In this document: positions 26,692-36,895 of the stretch, in pieces
Layout: each line of letters begins with the position of its first letter
How positions within the stretch are numbered: position 1 is the stretch's first letter
Origin: an uncultured beta proteobacterium
GTDB lineage: Bacteria > Pseudomonadota > Gammaproteobacteria > Burkholderiales > Burkholderiaceae_E
Reading direction: 5' to 3'
Assembly (NCBI GenBank): GCA_903934295.1
Contig: CAIZNI010000071.1
Coordinates: 124,001 to 188,000 of the forward strand
Length of the DNA stretch: 64,000 bases
Made by a program: the position numbers and the translations under genes
The notes under the pieces: model-generated
Database searches by the model: none
What the model saw: the letters and a program-made list of their open reading frames with translations, nothing else
What the model was told of the DNA's origin: nothing

Positions 26692-27480
26692 ATGTCCGAT
26701 CCCCTGCTCAGCGTCACCGTCATCGCCTGCAACGAGGCCCATCGCATCGAGCGCTGTCTCGGCTCGGCGGCCTTTGCCGACGAGCGGGTGGTGCTCGATT
26801 CGGGCAGTGTGGACGACACGGTGCAGCGCGCGCGCGCCGCCGGTGCACGGGTCATCCAGACCGACTGGCCGGGCTTCGGCCCCCAGAAGAACCGGGCGAT
26901 CGACGCGGCCACCGGGCAGTGGGTGCTGTCGCTGGACGCCGACGAGGAGATCGGTCCCGAACTGGCGCAGTCGATCGCGGCGGTGCTCGCGCGGGCGGCG
27001 CGCGGCGAGCCGGTGGCCGATGCCTACTGGATCACCCGCAGCTCGCGCTATTGCGGTCAGACGATCCGTTTCGGCGACTGGCGCAACGACCGGGTGCTGC
27101 GTCTGTTTCGCCGCGGCCGTGCCCGCTTCAGCGACGAACTGGTCCATGAGCGCCTGGTTTGCGAGGGCAGCGAGGGCCGGCTCTCGGGCACGCTGCTGCA
27201 CGACAGTGTCGACTCCGCCGCCGATGCTCGCGAGAAAGCCGAGCGCTACGCCCGGCTCGGGGCCGAAAGATTGCGCGCCCGCGGCCGCGGCGGCCTGTGG
27301 CCGGCGCTCACCCACGGGTTCTGGACCTTCCTGCGCGGCTATCTGTTTCGCCTGGGCCTGCTCGACGGCCGGGCGGGTCTGGCCATCGCCTGCCTGAATG
27401 CCCGCAGCACCTACATTCGCTACCGACTGGCCGGTCTGCCGGCCACCGCCCCTTCACCGACTGCCGGAGATTCCCGATGA
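26692..27480 (+). CDS. GT2 glycosyltransferase, WaaE/KdtX-like
   Basis: 262 residues, GT-A fold. LLSVTVIACNEAHRIERCL opens the nucleotide-binding half, VVLDSGSVDDT and LSLDADEEI (the D-x-D-like motif) follow, and GPQKNRAIDAATGQWVLSLD is highly characteristic of the WaaE/KdtX branch that adds glucose to heptose I of the core. The C-terminal half has an amphipathic stretch WTFLRGYLFRLG likely to sit on the membrane. Its stop overlaps the next start (ATGA), although the next product is unrelated. Confidence 0.85.
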   Translation: MSDPLLSVTVIACNEAHRIERCLGSAAFADERVVLDSGSVDDTVQRARAAGARVIQTDWPGFGPQKNRAIDAATGQWVLSLDADEEIGPELAQSIAAVLARAARGEPVADAYWITRSSRYCGQTIRFGDWRNDRVLRLFRRGRARFSDELVHERLVCEGSEGRLSGTLLHDSVDSAADAREKAERYARLGAERLRARGRGGLWPALTHGFWTFLRGYLFRLGLLDGRAGLAIACLNARSTYIRYRLAGLPATAPSPTAGDSR

Positions 27481-28064
27481 GTGCTGCCCCCGAACGCTAC
27501 CCCAACGCCGAGCTCGCGAACCTGCCCGAGGACATCCGCGAAAAGATCCTGGCGATCCAGGAGAAGTCGGGCTTCGTGCCCAATGTCTTCCTGAAGCTGG
27601 CGCGCCGCCCCGACGAGTGCCGCGCCTTCTTCGCGTATCACGACGCGCTGATGCTGCGCGAGAACGCCCTGACCAAGGGCGAGAAGGAAATGATCGTGGT
27701 CGCCACCAGCGGCGCCAACGCCTGCCTGTACTGCGTGGTCGCGCACGGCGCGATCCTGCGCATCGTCGAGAAGAACCCGCTGATCGCCGACCAGCTGGCA
27801 ACCAACTGGCGCAAGGCCCCGCTCAGCGCGCGTCAGCAGGCGATGATCACTTTCGCGATGAAGGTGGCCACCGCCTCGGGCGACCTCGAGCCGGCCGACT
27901 TCTCGGGGCTGCACCTGTACGGCTTTTCCGACGAGGATGCCTGGGACATCGGGGCGATCGCGGCGTTCTTTGCGCTGTCCAACCGCATGGCCAATCTGTC
28001 CGGGATGATGCCCAACCCCGAGTTCTACCTGATGGGTCGCGTGCCGCGCGAGAAGAAGGCCTGA
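27477..28064 (+). CDS. AhpD-like peroxidase-related protein
   Basis: 195 residues, the length of the peroxidase-related enzyme branch of the carboxymuconolactone decarboxylase/AhpD superfamily. The catalytic C-x2-C-x3-H motif is NACLYCVVAHG. LTKGEKEMIVVATSGAN precedes it as in AhpD. Predicted to be an all-helical oligomer with thiol-dependent reductase activity. It is translationally coupled to the preceding glycosyltransferase and lies 3 bp before an MFS exporter gene. Confidence 0.87.
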   Translation: MSAAPERYPNAELANLPEDIREKILAIQEKSGFVPNVFLKLARRPDECRAFFAYHDALMLRENALTKGEKEMIVVATSGANACLYCVVAHGAILRIVEKNPLIADQLATNWRKAPLSARQQAMITFAMKVATASGDLEPADFSGLHLYGFSDEDAWDIGAIAAFFALSNRMANLSGMMPNPEFYLMGRVPREKKA

Positions 28065-28067
28065 GCG

Positions 28068-29585
28068 GTGTCGCGCGGCGCCGCCGGGACGTCGTCGGAC
28101 GATGGGCGCCTGCGATTCCTGGTGCTGTTCTCGGCGGTGCTGCTGCCGATGTTCCTGGCCGCCGTCGACCAGACGGTGCTGGCGCTGGCCTCGCCGGCGA
28201 TCGGGCGCGAGTTCGGTGACCTGAACGGCATCTCCTGGCTGGCGGTGGGTTATCTGCTGGCCTCGGTGGTGATGGTGCCGCTCTACGGCCGGCTGGCCGA
28301 CCGCTATGGCCGGCGGCGCCTGCTCGGGGTGGCGATCGGCGTGTTCGCCGCCGGTTCGCTCGCCTGCCTGCTCGCGCCGACGCTGCCCTTGCTGATCCTG
28401 GCCCGCGGTCTGCAAGGCGCGGGCGGCGCCGGCCTGATGAGCCTGTCGCAGGCCCTGATCGGCGAGGTGCTCCAGCCGCGCGAGCGCGCCCGCTACCAGG
28501 TCTATTTCGCGGTGCTGTTCGCCAGCGCGAGCCTGGTCGGGCCGCTGCTGGGCGGTCTGGTGGTCGAACTGGGCAACTGGCGCTGGCTGTTCGCCGCCAA
28601 TCTGCCGCTGTGCGCGCTGGCGGGCTGGCGGCTGTCACGCCTGAATCACGTGCCCCCGCCGCTGGAGACGACCGGCCGAGTCGATGTCCGCGGCGGCCTG
28701 ATGTTCGCCGCCACCGCGGCGCTGTCGCTCTGGCTGCTGTCGCGCACCGGTGGCGTCTCGGTGCTGTCGGGCTGGAGCGCGTGGGCGGTGCCGGCGCTGG
28801 CGGTCTGCGCCTGGATCGCGCTGTGGCACCTGATGAGCCGCAGCCCGCGGCCCTACCTGCCGCTGGAGTTGCTGCGCCTGCCGGTGATGCGGCATTCGGC
28901 GATGGCCACCGTCGCCTATGCCGCGGCGATGTTTGCTCTGGTGTTCTATCTGCCGGCCTATGTGCAACTCGCCTTCGGCAGCACCGCCACCGAGGCGGGC
29001 GTGCTGCTGCTGCCGCTGACCGGCGGGATGATCGTCGGCTCGACGCTGGCCGGGCGGGTGGTGCTGGTCACCGGGCGCACCCGCGAGCCGCCGCTGTTCG
29101 GCCTGCTGCTGGCCGCCGTCGGGCTGGCCTGCCTGGGGTTGCTGACGCCTTCGCGCACACTGGTGATGGTGCTGGGGGGCGGCAGCGGCATCGGCCTGGG
29201 CATGGTGATGTCGGTCACCCAGATCATCACCCAGGTGGCGGCCGGGCCGCAGAAGCTGGGCGCCGCGGCGGCGGTGATCTCGCTGTCGCGCAACATGGGG
29301 GCAGCGACCGGCGCCGCGGCCTTCGGCGCGATCGCGTTCGGCTGGTCGGCACGCCTTCCCGGTGTGGCGGCCGGCACAGAAGGCGTGGCCGTTGCAGGCA
29401 GTGTCGCCGCCGCGGGCAGTGCCGCCGTTGCAGGCAGTGCCGCCGTCGTGGGCAGTGCCGCCGGCATCGCCGGCTTTCACGCGGCTTTCCTGGTGACCGC
29501 CGGCGTGTGCCTGGCCGGCGCGTGGGCCGCCTCGCGCCTGCCGTCCGAGCGGCTCGCCCAGGACCGCAAGCCCGCCCCCTCCTGA
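28068..29585 (+). CDS. MFS multidrug exporter, DHA2 (EmrB/QacA) family
   Basis: 505 residues with about 14 membrane helices. The opening FLAAVDQTVLALASPAIGREF is the DHA2 motif D1, GRLADRYGRRRLLG is motif A, and ASLVGPLLGGLVVE is motif C of exporters. The start is a GTG at 28068 with a weak ribosome-binding site, 3 bp after the AhpD-like gene. A stretch of four 18-bp repeats inserts GSAAVA-type residues in a late loop, possibly lengthening it. Drug substrate unknown. Confidence 0.87.
   Translation: MSRGAAGTSSDDGRLRFLVLFSAVLLPMFLAAVDQTVLALASPAIGREFGDLNGISWLAVGYLLASVVMVPLYGRLADRYGRRRLLGVAIGVFAAGSLACLLAPTLPLLILARGLQGAGGAGLMSLSQALIGEVLQPRERARYQVYFAVLFASASLVGPLLGGLVVELGNWRWLFAANLPLCALAGWRLSRLNHVPPPLETTGRVDVRGGLMFAATAALSLWLLSRTGGVSVLSGWSAWAVPALAVCAWIALWHLMSRSPRPYLPLELLRLPVMRHSAMATVAYAAAMFALVFYLPAYVQLAFGSTATEAGVLLLPLTGGMIVGSTLAGRVVLVTGRTREPPLFGLLLAAVGLACLGLLTPSRTLVMVLGGGSGIGLGMVMSVTQIITQVAAGPQKLGAAAAVISLSRNMGAATGAAAFGAIAFGWSARLPGVAAGTEGVAVAGSVAAAGSAAVAGSAAVVGSAAGIAGFHAAFLVTAGVCLAGAWAASRLPSERLAQDRKPAPS
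29394..29465. repeat. 18-bp tandem repeat x4 inside the MFS gene
   Basis: Four diverged 18-bp units in frame (29394, 29412, 29430, 29448) encode repeats of the form AGSAAV. They fall in the loop before the last membrane helix. The frame is kept, so copy number could change without breaking the gene. Confidence 0.85.
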
Positions 29586-29678
29586 TCCTGATCCTGATCA
29601 AGCCGCACGCCCCGCTGTCGGCGCATCCTGTCTCAAGGGCGGCCGCTGGCTGGCAGCCTCGCAGCCGGAACAGGATCG

Positions 29679-30629
29679 GTGACGCTTGACTCAGAATCGC
29701 ACACGGCGCAGCCCCGATGGCCGATTTCACCGTCGTCCGCACGGTCGGTCGGGTGGCTCGCCGGCTGCCTGCTGCTGCTAATGGCCTTGTCGTCCGTGGC
29801 CCCCGGCGCCGCCGCCCAGGGGGCAGCCGCGCTTCGCGCGCGCCACACCGCACTGCGCGAGGCGCTGGCCGCGAGTCCCTTCCAGCGCCCGCTGGTGCTG
29901 GAGTCGGTGCAGGTCGGCGATGCCCTGAAGGGCGAGGTGCACGCGGTGGTCGCGCAGCCGTTCGCGGTGGTGAGTCACGCGTTGCAGGGCGTCGATCACT
30001 GGTGCGACATCCTGATCCTGCACCTGAACGTCAAGCGCTGCCGGGCGATCGCCAGGCCGGCCGGCAGCGTCCTCAGCGTGGCCATCGGCCGCAAGCACGA
30101 GCAGCCGCCGGACGAAGCCTTCCAGGTCGAGCTGGCGTATCGGCTGCTGGCCCGCAGCGCCGATTTCCTCGAGGTCCGTCTCGATGCGCCGCAGGGGCCG
30201 CTGGGCACCCGCGACTACCGGATCGTGGCGCAGGCGGTCGCCCTCGAGCCGGGCGTGAGCTTCATCCGGCTCTCGTATTCCTATGACTACGGGTTGGCGG
30301 CGCGCCTGGCGATGAAGGCCTATCTGGCAACCCTGGGGCGCGACAAGGTGGGCTTCAGCATCGTCGGCCGGCAGACCGACGGCTCGCCGGTCTATGTCGG
30401 CGACGTGCGCGGTGCGGTCGAGCGCAACACCATGCGCTATTACCTCGCGATCGAGGCCTATCTGGATGCCTGCCGGTTGCCGCCGGCCGAGCAGCCGCTG
30501 CACCGTCTGAAGGCCTGGTTCGATGCGGTCGAGCGCTATCCGCGACAGCTGCACGAACTGTCGCGCGAGGAGTACCTGTCGATGAAGCGGCGCGAAGCCG
30601 CTCAGGCAGCGGCGCCGGCCGGCTGCTGA
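29679..30629 (+). CDS. Exported protein of unknown function
   Basis: 316 residues. After a long n-region comes a hydrophobic core (GWLAGCLLLLMALSS) and a likely signal-peptidase site after GAAAQ, so it is predicted periplasmic or outer-membrane associated. The mature part is beta-rich with paired Cys (DHWCDILILHLNVKRC), a conserved-looking SFIRLSYSYDYG and a helical C-terminus. I do not recognise the family. The start is a GTG at 29679; ATG choices would cut the signal peptide. It stands alone between the MFS gene and the ABC operon, which converges on it. Confidence 0.7.
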   Translation: MTLDSESHTAQPRWPISPSSARSVGWLAGCLLLLMALSSVAPGAAAQGAAALRARHTALREALAASPFQRPLVLESVQVGDALKGEVHAVVAQPFAVVSHALQGVDHWCDILILHLNVKRCRAIARPAGSVLSVAIGRKHEQPPDEAFQVELAYRLLARSADFLEVRLDAPQGPLGTRDYRIVAQAVALEPGVSFIRLSYSYDYGLAARLAMKAYLATLGRDKVGFSIVGRQTDGSPVYVGDVRGAVERNTMRYYLAIEAYLDACRLPPAEQPLHRLKAWFDAVERYPRQLHELSREEYLSMKRREAAQAAAPAGC

Positions 30630-31665
30630 GCGGTGTCGTCGGTGCGCAGGCAGCGCGCGAGGTGATCGTCGGCGATCATCACCGGCGCCGGCTGTTCGGT
30701 TCGGCAGGCCGCTTCGGCGAATCCGCAGCGTTCGGCGAAGGCGCAGCCCGGGGGCAGCGCGGCAAGGTCGGGCGGCGATCCGGCGATGGTGAGCAGGCGC
30801 GCGCCACGGGCCAGCGAGCCCTGGGCGCGGCTGGCCAGCAGGGCCATGGTGTAGGGGTGGCGCGGCTCGCGCATCAGCGTGCGCACCGGGCCCTGCTCGA
30901 CGATGCGTCCCGCGTACATCACCGCGATGCGGTCGGCGATCTCGACCGCCGCGCCGATGTCGTGGGTGACAAAGACGATGCCCAGGCCGAGTTCGCGCTG
31001 CAGTTCGCGCAGCAGCAGCAGGATCTGGATCTGGACGGTCGCGTCCAGCGCGGTGGTCGGTTCGTCGGCTAGCAGCAGCTGCGGCTGGCAGGCGAGCGCC
31101 AGCGCGATCATCGCCCGCTGGCGCATGCCGCCCGACATCTCGTGCGGGTAGGCGTCGAGCCGGCGCTCCGGGCTCGGGATGCGAACCCGCTCGAACAGTG
31201 CCAGTGCCCGCTGGCGGGCCTGGGCGGCGGGAATCCGCTCGTGGCGCAGGATGGCTTCGGTGATCTGCGCGCCCAGCGTGTAGACCGGGTCGAGCGCGAG
31301 CAGGGGCTCCTGGAACACCATCGAGGCGACCGCACCGCGGAACCGCGACAGCTCGCCGGCGTTCATCGTCAGCACTTCCTGACCGGCGACCCGGATGCTG
31401 CCCTCGACGCGCGTCTGGCGCGGCGGATGCAGGCGCAGGATGGTGCGAAGCGTGACGCTCTTGCCCGACCCCGATTCGCCGATCAGCGCGACAGTCTCGC
31501 CGCGCGCCACGTCCAGATCGACACCGTTGACCGCCCGAACCGGGTTCGCGCCCTTGCCGAAGGCCACCTGCAGGTCGCGGATGCGCAGCAGTGGATCACC
31601 GCCGCCGTTCGATGCGCCTGTCGATGCGACGTTGCCGGCGCGGTTGTCTTGCGATGCGTTCGCCG

Positions 31666-31669
<4 letters not shown>
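30602..31669 (-). CDS. Peptide/opine ABC importer, ATP-binding protein 1 (DppD-like)
   Basis: 355 residues. Walker A is [12 protein letters not shown], the Q-loop [11 protein letters not shown], signature [16 protein letters not shown], Walker [14 protein letters not shown]-loop THDIGA. The C-terminal extension with Cys-rich [15 protein letters not shown] is the OppD/DppD-type tail, in which Cys residues hold an iron-sulfur cluster in some members. The ATG overlaps the stop of the partner ATPase gene. It is the last gene of the importer set and its 3' end overlaps the convergent gene by 28 bp. Confidence 0.92.
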
Positions 31670-32712
<1,043 letters not shown>

Positions 32713-32721
32713 CGGGACCGA

Positions 32722-33624
32722 TCAGCTCTTGACGTCCATTGCCGAACGCAGGCCGTCGGACAGGAGATTGAAGGACACCGAGGTGATGAAGATCATCATG
32801 CCCGGCAGCGCCGCGACCCAGGGCTGGGTGTAGATGGCGGTGCGCAGCGTGTTGAGCATGAGGCCCCATTCCGGCTCGGGCGGCTTCACGCCCAGGCCCA
32901 GGAAGGACAGGCCCGAGGCCAGGATCATCGACACCGAGATCAGGCTGGTTGCATAGACGAAGATCGGTCCCAGCACATTGCCCAGCACATGCACCCGCAC
33001 GATGGTGAACGCGCGTGCGCCCGAGGCGCGTGCCGCCTCGACGAAATCGCGGTTGCGCACCTGGGTGGTGACCGCCTCGGCGACCCGCGCGATCGGCGGG
33101 ATGAACACCACGGTGAGCGACAGGAGCGCGTTGCCGATGCCGGCGCCCAGCGCGCCCGACAGCGCAATGGCCAGCAGCACCGACGGGAAGGCATAGAACA
33201 CGTCGATGGTGCGCATGATGACGGTGTTCACCCAGCCGCCCGCATAGCCGGCGAGGATGCCGATCGCGCTGCCGGCGATGAAGGCCATGATCACCGGCGT
33301 GATGCCCATGAACAGCGACAGGCGAGCGCCGATCATCAGCCGCGAGAGCATGTCGCGGCCGAGTTCATCGGAGCCCAGCGGCAGCCCGGGGGTGCCGATG
33401 GGTTTGAGGCGCTTGAACATCGACGACGCGTAGGGGTCGGCCGGCACCAGCCAGGTGGCCAGCAGCGCCATCAGGATCAGCACCAGCACCACCGCGGCAG
33501 CGACCATCGCAGTCGGATCGCGGCTCAGGCGCCGGGCCACCGAGCGCCAGTAGCCCGGGGAGCGTTCGAAGACGGCCGCCGGGACGAGGCGGGCGGAGGG
33601 ATCTGCGGAAGCGGCGACGGCCAT
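32722..33624 (-). CDS. Peptide/opine ABC importer, permease 2 (DppC-like)
   Basis: 300 residues, about six membrane helices. PLGSDELGRDMLSRLMIGARLSL is the DppC/OppC hallmark, and the EAA loop that docks the ATPase is EAARASGARAFTIVRVHVLGN. The start at 33624 fits family length and leaves a 4-bp gap after the partner permease; the open frame continues upstream into it. Confidence 0.9.
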   Translation of the reverse strand: MAVAASADPSARLVPAAVFERSPGYWRSVARRLSRDPTAMVAAAVVLVLILMALLATWLVPADPYASSMFKRLKPIGTPGLPLGSDELGRDMLSRLMIGARLSLFMGITPVIMAFIAGSAIGILAGYAGGWVNTVIMRTIDVFYAFPSVLLAIALSGALGAGIGNALLSLTVVFIPPIARVAEAVTTQVRNRDFVEAARASGARAFTIVRVHVLGNVLGPIFVYATSLISVSMILASGLSFLGLGVKPPEPEWGLMLNTLRTAIYTQPWVAALPGMMIFITSVSFNLLSDGLRSAMDVKS

Positions 33625-33628
33625 TGGA

Positions 33629-34582
33629 TCAGCTGCGTTGGATGCGCGGATCGAGTGCCGTCTGCAGCACGTCGACCAGCAGGTTGAGCAGCACGAAGAA
33701 CAGCGCCAGCACCAGGATCGTGCCCTGGAGCAGCGGCAGGTCACGCTGGAAGATGGCCGAGTTCAGCAGGAAGCCGGTGCCCGGCCACGCGAACACCGTC
33801 TCGATCAGGATCGACCCGCCCAGCAGGTAGCCCAGCTGCAGCCCCATCACCGCCAGCGCGGTCGGCGCGGCGTTCTTGACCACGTGCAGGAAGACACCCA
33901 GGTCGTTCAGGCCGCGCGCGCGCAGGCCGATCACGAACTCCTGGGCAAGAATTTCGGCGACCAGCGCGCGCACGGTACGCGCGATGATGCCCATGGGGAT
34001 GACCGACATCGTGACCGCCGGCAGCACCAGGAAGCGCAGGTGCTCCCAGTCCCAGGCGCGGTCGCCCGAGCCGGTCGGCCCCGCACCGGTGGCCGGCAGC
34101 CAGTTCAGCTGCGACGAGAAGACGATGACCAGGACCATGCCCAGCCAGTAGTGCGGCACGCTGACACCGAGCACCGACAGCGCCGAAGCGGTCTTGTCGA
34201 CCCAGGAGCCGCGGAAATAGCCGGCCACGAAGCCGAACAGCCCGCCGAAGAAAAAGCCGATCAGGGTCGCCACCGACGCCAGGATCAGCGTGTTGGTGAC
34301 GGCCTTGAGCACCTCCGGGGTCACCGGACGGTTGGTGGCGATGGAGGAACCCAGATCGCCTTGCAGGGCGCGCCCCAGCCAGCGCAGGAACTGCTCCGGA
34401 TAGGGCCGGTCGAAACCGTACAGCTTGATCATCTGGCGCTGCAGGTCCTGCGAGGCGTCGGGCGGCAATACCGAGACCAGCGGATCGCCCGGTGCGATGT
34501 GAACCAGTGCGAAGCAGAACAACGCGACCCCGAGCATGATCGGGATCGTGTAGGCCGCACGGCGGGCGAGGTAGGCCAGCAT
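33629..34582 (-). CDS. Peptide/opine ABC importer, permease 1 (DppB-like)
   Basis: 317 residues, six membrane helices. RRAAYTIPIMLGVALFCFALVHIAPGDP is split across helix 1 and the conserved PGDP loop; the EAA loop is GLRARGLNDLGVFLHVVKNA; the end LLVDVLQTALDPRI is typical of DppB/GsiC. It follows the binding-protein gene by 12 bp, so the five importer genes form one transcriptional unit. Confidence 0.92.
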   Translation of the reverse strand: MLAYLARRAAYTIPIMLGVALFCFALVHIAPGDPLVSVLPPDASQDLQRQMIKLYGFDRPYPEQFLRWLGRALQGDLGSSIATNRPVTPEVLKAVTNTLILASVATLIGFFFGGLFGFVAGYFRGSWVDKTASALSVLGVSVPHYWLGMVLVIVFSSQLNWLPATGAGPTGSGDRAWDWEHLRFLVLPAVTMSVIPMGIIARTVRALVAEILAQEFVIGLRARGLNDLGVFLHVVKNAAPTALAVMGLQLGYLLGGSILIETVFAWPGTGFLLNSAIFQRDLPLLQGTILVLALFFVLLNLLVDVLQTALDPRIQRS

Positions 34583-34594
34583 CGGTGTCGGGGA

Positions 34595-36256
34595 TCAGTC
34601 CATCGACATGGTGGCGATGTCGATGAACCAGCTCCGGGGCTGGACCACGCCCTTGACCTTGGCCGACATCGCGCGCGGACCCACGTCATGGGCGATCCAC
34701 ACGAACGGTGCTTCCTCGACGATGCGCGCGTGCAGCCGTGCCAGCGCCGCATCGCGATCCTTGTCGACGAAGGCGGTGCGCGCCTTGGCGATCAGGTCGT
34801 CGAATTCGGCGTTGCCGAAGTAGCCCCAGTTGTTGGACACCGGCGGGAAGGCCTTGGTGCTGGTGAAGCGGACCATCGCGAAGAAGGGGTCCATCGCCGC
34901 ATAGCTCACGTTGATCGCGTTGGCGCCATTGGCCGTCGGATCCTTGGCACCGCGGCGCCAGTTGGTGAACAGCGTGTTCCACTCGATCACGTCGAAGGCG
35001 ACGTCGAAGAAGCACTCCTTCAGGTTCTGCTGGACGAACTCGTTCATCGGCAGCGGCTGCATCTGGCCCGAGCCCGACGCCGAGATCTGCACCTTGACCT
35101 TGAGCGGCTTGGCGGCCGAATAGCCGGCTTCCTGCATCAGCTTCTTGGCGGCAGCGGTGTCGTACTTGATGTCGAACTTCGGATTGCCCCACCACGGATG
35201 GCCGGGGGGCACCGTGCCCTTGGGCTCACCCATCATGCCGCCCAGGAACTGCTTGAGTTCGCCCCGGTTCACGCACAGGTTGGCGGCGTGACGCACCCGC
35301 TTGTCGAGCCACGGCGAGCCTTCGGCGAACGACAGCTGCCAGGGCCAGACGTGGGGCTGCGGATTCGAGTACAGGTTGAAACCGCGGCTCTTGATCTGGG
35401 CCATCGCATCGGGCGCGGGCGCCTCGATCCAGTCGACCTGGCCCGAGAGCAGCGCGGCGGTCCGGGCATTGGCCTCGGGCAGGGGAATCATCACCACGCG
35501 GTCGATCTTCGGCACGCGCTTCGGATCCCAGTAGGCGGCGTTCTTGGCCAGCTCCAGACGCTCGCGCGGCACGAAGCGGGTCATCTTGAAGGGGCCGGTA
35601 CCCGAGGCGTCGGCAGCGAACGCGGTCCAGGCCTGCTTGGCGCGCTCGGGCGCTTCGGTCACGGTGGCGGGCACCGCAGCGAGCTTCTTGGCCCAGTGCG
35701 CGGGCGAGGCCATGAACAGGTTGGTCAGGTTCAGGGGCAGGAAGGAGTCGGGCTCGGAGGTGGTCAGTTCGACGGTGAGGTCGTCGATCTTGCGGGCCGA
35801 GCGCAGCGTGGGCATGCGCGAGGCGGTGACACCGACCTGGCTGGCGTCGAAGTGCGGGGCCGTCTGGTCGAGCACCTTGCGCACATTCCAGACGACCACA
35901 TCGGCGTTGAAGGCCGATCCGTCATGGAATTTCACGCCCGGGCGCAGCTTGAACACCCATTTGGTGCGGTCCTTGTCGTCGACCTTCCAATCGGTGGCCA
36001 GACCCTGGATCAGGACGCTGGCGGCGTCGGACTTCGACAGGTCCCATTGGGTGAGCGCGTCGTACATCGGGATCCCGGTGAACCGGTTGCCCTCGAATCC
36101 CTGGTCGGGCTGGCCGAGCGTGCGCGGAATGTCGGCGGCGGTCATGCCGATGCGCAGCACTTTCTCCTGGGCGGTGGCGCCGGCGGTGACGCCCAGCATC
36201 AGTGCACTGCCGACCATCGTCGAAATCAGGGCGCGTCGCGCCGAGTGAAGGATCAT
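34595..36256 (-). CDS. Family 5 extracellular solute-binding protein of the ABC importer
   Basis: 553 residues. A clear Sec signal peptide occupies residues 1-29 (basic start, hydrophobic core, cleavage after ATAQ). The mature protein has SBP_bac_5 features: KWVFKLRPGVKFHDGSAFNADVVVWN and the late DRDAALARLHARIVEEAPFVWI. It delivers ligand to the DppB/C permeases in the periplasm. The ATG has a GGAGAT site. Ligand could be a peptide, opine, nickel complex or glycoside; the sequence alone does not say. Confidence 0.92.
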   Translation of the reverse strand: MILHSARRALISTMVGSALMLGVTAGATAQEKVLRIGMTAADIPRTLGQPDQGFEGNRFTGIPMYDALTQWDLSKSDAASVLIQGLATDWKVDDKDRTKWVFKLRPGVKFHDGSAFNADVVVWNVRKVLDQTAPHFDASQVGVTASRMPTLRSARKIDDLTVELTTSEPDSFLPLNLTNLFMASPAHWAKKLAAVPATVTEAPERAKQAWTAFAADASGTGPFKMTRFVPRERLELAKNAAYWDPKRVPKIDRVVMIPLPEANARTAALLSGQVDWIEAPAPDAMAQIKSRGFNLYSNPQPHVWPWQLSFAEGSPWLDKRVRHAANLCVNRGELKQFLGGMMGEPKGTVPPGHPWWGNPKFDIKYDTAAAKKLMQEAGYSAAKPLKVKVQISASGSGQMQPLPMNEFVQQNLKECFFDVAFDVIEWNTLFTNWRRGAKDPTANGANAINVSYAAMDPFFAMVRFTSTKAFPPVSNNWGYFGNAEFDDLIAKARTAFVDKDRDAALARLHARIVEEAPFVWIAHDVGPRAMSAKVKGVVQPRSWFIDIATMSMD

Positions 36257-36312
36257 GCGGATCTCCGGGGTTTAATTGCTTTGGGAGCAGGGGTAGTAGC
36301 GAAACTTGTGCC

Positions 36313-36356
36313 AGCCCAATGCGGGGCATGTGCACCGAGGGCGTGCATCTTGGGCT
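36313..36356 (-). promoter_or_regulatory. Imperfect dyad in the leader of the importer operon
   Basis: AGCCCAA and TTGGGCT bracket an inner GTGCA/TGCAC partial dyad about 57 bases before the binding-protein start. It could form a leader RNA hairpin or be an operator. No known riboswitch is recognised. Confidence 0.35.
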
Positions 36357-36374
36357 GAAACGGTGCGTTTGCCA

Positions 36375-36393
36375 ACCGGGTCAGCGACCCGGT
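36375..36393 (-). terminator. Hairpin between ridA-family gene and importer operon
   Basis: ACCGGGTC and GACCCGGT form a perfect 8-bp stem with a 3-base loop just downstream of the RidA-family gene. No T-run follows. It may separate the upstream HAD/RidA genes from the importer transcript. Confidence 0.45.
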
Positions 36394-36416
36394 GGCCTTG
36401 CGCCGGTGCGTCGCTC

Positions 36417-36830
36417 TCAGGGCAGCAGCGCCTCGCCCTCGATTTCCACTTTGGCAGCAGGGTCGATGAGGCCCGAGACCTGGACCAGCGTCATCGCCGG
36501 GAAGTGCTTGCCCAGGGATTCGCCCCAGGCCTTGCCCACCGCAGCGCCCGCCCGGTTGAATTCACCGATGTCGGTGACGTAGGCGCGCAGCATGATGAGG
36601 TGCTCGGGCCGGCCCCCGGCCGCGCGCAGCACGGTGACCAGGTTGGCCAGCGCCTGCGCCCACTGGGCGCCCATGTCGGCGTCGGCTGCGACCGCGGGCT
36701 CACCCCGCACCACTCCGATCTGGCCGGCGATACGCACCTGGGTGGCGCCGCGGGCGACCACTGCGTGCGAGAAGCCCCGGGGGCGCGGCCAGCCATCGGG
36801 CAGTACGGTCTGGTAGGCAATGTCGCTCAT
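36417..36830 (-). CDS. RidA-family protein
   Basis: 137 residues, the size of the YjgF/YER057c/UK114 trimeric family, which hydrolyses reactive enamine/imine intermediates. Visible signatures are SHAVVARGATQVRIAGQIG near the N-terminus, LRAYVTDIGEF in the middle and PAMTLVQVSGLIDPAAKVEIEGEA at the end. The conserved Arg that binds the substrate carboxylate in archetypal RidA is not obvious: where it usually precedes the final strand the sequence reads HFPAMTLVQV, so this may belong to another Rid subgroup. It sits between the importer and the HAD gene. Confidence 0.85.
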   Translation of the reverse strand: MSDIAYQTVLPDGWPRPRGFSHAVVARGATQVRIAGQIGVVRGEPAVAADADMGAQWAQALANLVTVLRAAGGRPEHLIMLRAYVTDIGEFNRAGAAVGKAWGESLGKHFPAMTLVQVSGLIDPAAKVEIEGEALLP

Positions 36831-36895
36831 GGTCTGTGTTCTCCGGTGGGTGACGGCGCCCCGCGCCGCGCGGTGCGACGATACCGCACCGGCGA

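Noticed and set aside
33638-36358. 906-codon open frame on the plus strand
   Set aside because: Runs antisense over the DppB-like permease and binding-protein genes; no recognisable domain and extreme Arg/His/Gln content.
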